DNA from: Acidobacteriota bacterium | GTDB lineage: Bacteria > Acidobacteriota > Thermoanaerobaculia > Gp7-AA8 | Length of the DNA stretch: 42,220 nucleotides | Assembly (NCBI GenBank): GCA_019247495.1 | Contig: JAFAOU010000040.1 | Coordinates: 1 to 42,220 of the forward strand | Reading direction: 5' to 3' | Shown here: positions 41,325-42,220 of the stretch, piece after piece | Layout of the letters: each line of letters starts with the position of its first letter | How positions within the stretch are numbered: position 1 is the first letter of the stretch | Notes under the pieces: model-generated | What the model was told of the DNA's origin: nothing | The model's input: only the letters and a program-made list of their open reading frames with translations | The model's database searches: none | Made by a program: the position numbers and the translations under genes

Positions 41325-41325
41325 T
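41320..41325 (+). promoter_or_regulatory. Perfect -10 box (TATAAT) overlapping the reductase stop
   Basis: TATAAT at 41320-41325 overlaps the TAA stop of the aldo/keto reductase and lies 6 bp before the GTG start of the next gene, again indicating a leaderless transcript. Confidence 0.45.
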
Positions 41326-41331
41326 TCGCGC

Positions 41332-41532
41332 GTGGCGCGCAACGTGACGGTAAGGAAATACAAGCTCGGGGAAGAGCCCGAGTTTGATGAAGATATCCTC
41401 GCTATGACACCGGGCGAACGACTGAGTTTGACGTGGTATGTCACACGGCAAGCATGGGGTATCTATAGTGGAACTTTCGCTGAGCCCGAATTTCGTCGAG
41501 ATGTTGCGCGAGTTATCCGCAACCGGGGCTGA
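41332..41532 (+). CDS. Small protein preceding a nucleotidyltransferase
   Basis: 66 aa from the GTG at 41332, beginning (M)ARNVTVRKYKLGEEPEFDE. The upstream part of the open frame overlaps the reductase and is not coding. The core L-A-M-T-P-G-E-R-L-S-L-T-W-Y-V-T-R-Q-A-W and the basic tail E-F-R-R-D-V-A-R-V-I-R-N-R-G resemble small proteins I recall next to nucleotidyltransferase genes. No signal peptide. Its 3' end overlaps the nucleotidyltransferase start by 65 bp, which implies coupled expression. A toxin-antitoxin type pair is possible but unproven. Confidence 0.65.
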   Translation: MARNVTVRKYKLGEEPEFDEDILAMTPGERLSLTWYVTRQAWGIYSGTFAEPEFRRDVARVIRNRG

Positions 41533-41926
41533 CTTTCTCATCGTCGGCGGGCACGCCCTGTCGGTCCACGGCTATGTGCGCGCCACTATGGATTTCGACA
41601 TTTGGGTTCGTCCCACGCCGGACAACGCACCACGTGTGTATCAAGCGGTGGTGCGATTCGGAGCGCCGTTGCATGGGCTCACGGTCGATGACCTGTCGAC
41701 GCCCGGACTCATCTATCAAATTGGCGTAAAGCCGCAGCGAATCGACATCCTCACCGCTCTTTCGGGCGTGGATTTCGAAGCCGCTTGGAAGCGGCGAATC
41801 CAAGCGGTGGTTGATGGCGCCTCGTACAACGTCATTGGTCGCGAGGATTTGATCGCAAACAAACGTGCGAGCGGTCGGCCAATCGATCTAATTGACGCCG
41901 ACAAACTCGAGCGACTACCTCAGTAA
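41468..41926 (+). CDS. Nucleotidyltransferase (Pol beta-fold, DUF6036/MNT-like)
   Basis: 152 aa if it starts at the GTG at 41468; an ATG at 41438 would add 10 residues and deepen the overlap with the preceding gene. The minimal nucleotidyltransferase signature is present: F-L-I-V-G-G-H-A-L-S-V-H-G (G27, G28), then D42-x-D44 in T-M-D-F-D-I-W-V as metal ligands, and a third carboxylate in Q-R-I-D-I-L. The C-terminal R-E-D-L-I-A-N-K-R-A-S-G-R-P-I-D-L-I-D motif is typical of AbiEii/MNT-like antitoxin or toxin nucleotidyltransferases. Its end overlaps the convergent dehydrogenase gene by 7 bp. Confidence 0.85.
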   Translation: MELSLSPNFVEMLRELSATGADFLIVGGHALSVHGYVRATMDFDIWVRPTPDNAPRVYQAVVRFGAPLHGLTVDDLSTPGLIYQIGVKPQRIDILTALSGVDFEAAWKRRIQAVVDGASYNVIGREDLIANKRASGRPIDLIDADKLERLPQ

Positions 41927-42220
41927 CCCACCACCAACCGCGCCGCCCTCTCAATCTGCGCATCGCTGGCGAGGAACTCCTCCTCCAACGGCGGCGAATA
42001 CGGGACCGGCGTGTCGAGCGCGCCGACGATACGGATCGGGGCGTCGAGGTATTCGAACGCTTCCTCCTGGATGATCGCCGCCAGCGATTCGCCGATCGAT
42101 CCCGTGCGGGTGTCCTCGAGGATGATCAGCACGCGGTTGCAATGACGCGCCACGGCCAGTACGGCGTCGCGGTCGAGTGGCGCGAGCGAGCGCAGATCGA
42201 GCACCGAGCATTCGATGCCG
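41920..42220 (-). CDS. 2-oxoacid dehydrogenase E1 component, beta subunit (C-terminal part)
   Basis: Only the last ~99 codons are in the window, reading from its right edge through G-I-E-C-S-V-L-D-L-R-S-L-A-P-L-D. This is the transketolase C-terminal domain of the pyruvate or branched-chain 2-oxoacid dehydrogenase E1-beta family: V-L-D-L-R-S-L-x-P-L-D, then V-L-I-I-L-E-D-T-R-T-G-S-I-G-E, E-E-A-F-E-Y-L-D-A-P and D-T-P-V-P-Y-S-P-P-L-E. The ending L-E-E-E-F-L is conserved. It forms the cofactor-domain partner of E1-alpha in the mitochondrial-type complex. Which substrate it serves cannot be told from this part. The stop TGA is at 41922-41920. Confidence 0.92.
   Translation of the reverse strand, partial: GIECSVLDLRSLAPLDRDAVLAVARHCNRVLIILEDTRTGSIGESLAAIIQEEAFEYLDAPIRIVGALDTPVPYSPPLEEEFLASDAQIERAARLVVGY

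Overview
The window is high-GC DNA (roughly 60-65% by eye) from a Gram-negative bacterium: it encodes outer-membrane and secreted proteins, a Thermus-type replicative polymerase and TetR/HIT/aldo-keto housekeeping genes. The gene mix and the many intergenic inverted-repeat elements resemble soil Acidobacteriota, but no marker here proves the phylum. No rRNA, tRNA, insertion sequence, integrase or CRISPR array was seen.

Layout. 1-821 (minus): start of truA (cut by the window edge) behind a secreted protein of unknown function. 878-2102 (plus): EVE-domain, macro-domain and Rof-like genes, tightly spaced. 2223-11260 (plus): a six-helix membrane protein, an M1-like zinc peptidase, dnaE, a secreted protein and a DUF6526 membrane protein. 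11305-13021 (minus): an HMA-thioredoxin fusion followed by an outer-membrane beta-barrel gene. In that second gene the signal peptide and mature region are in one frame but separated by two TGA codons spaced as UxxU. 13224-17811 (minus): a GAF-PAS-PAS-GGDEF-EAL protein followed by a secreted S9 peptidase.

18140-38126 is a 20-kb surface-protein locus. A 3514-aa secreted repeat protein (plus) and a 2158-aa secreted cadherin/beta-helix protein (minus) point at each other and share a homologous C-terminal region of about 510 aa. Between them lie three tail-collar paralogues, a GNAT gene and a DUF6916-like gene. 38254-42220: a small HExxH protein, a small Cys-His-Asp protein, a FadR-like TetR regulator with a matching operator, a HIT hydrolase, an aldo/keto reductase, a small gene overlapping a nucleotidyltransferase, and the 3' end of a 2-oxoacid dehydrogenase E1-beta gene.

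Three patterns cut across the window. (1) Six inverted-repeat elements and one solitary arm share a design: two complementary arms of 19-38 nt, most built from short tandem units, around a 22-158 bp spacer. One lies in frame inside dnaE, and one fills the whole promoter region between two divergent genes. (2) About nine start codons have a -10-like hexamer only 6-10 bp upstream, suggesting leaderless mRNAs. (3) The double-TGA outer-membrane gene carries a 46-nt hairpin that begins at the first TGA and resembles a bacterial SECIS, so a selenocysteine (Sec-Pro-Ala-Sec) protein is a serious alternative to a pseudogene.
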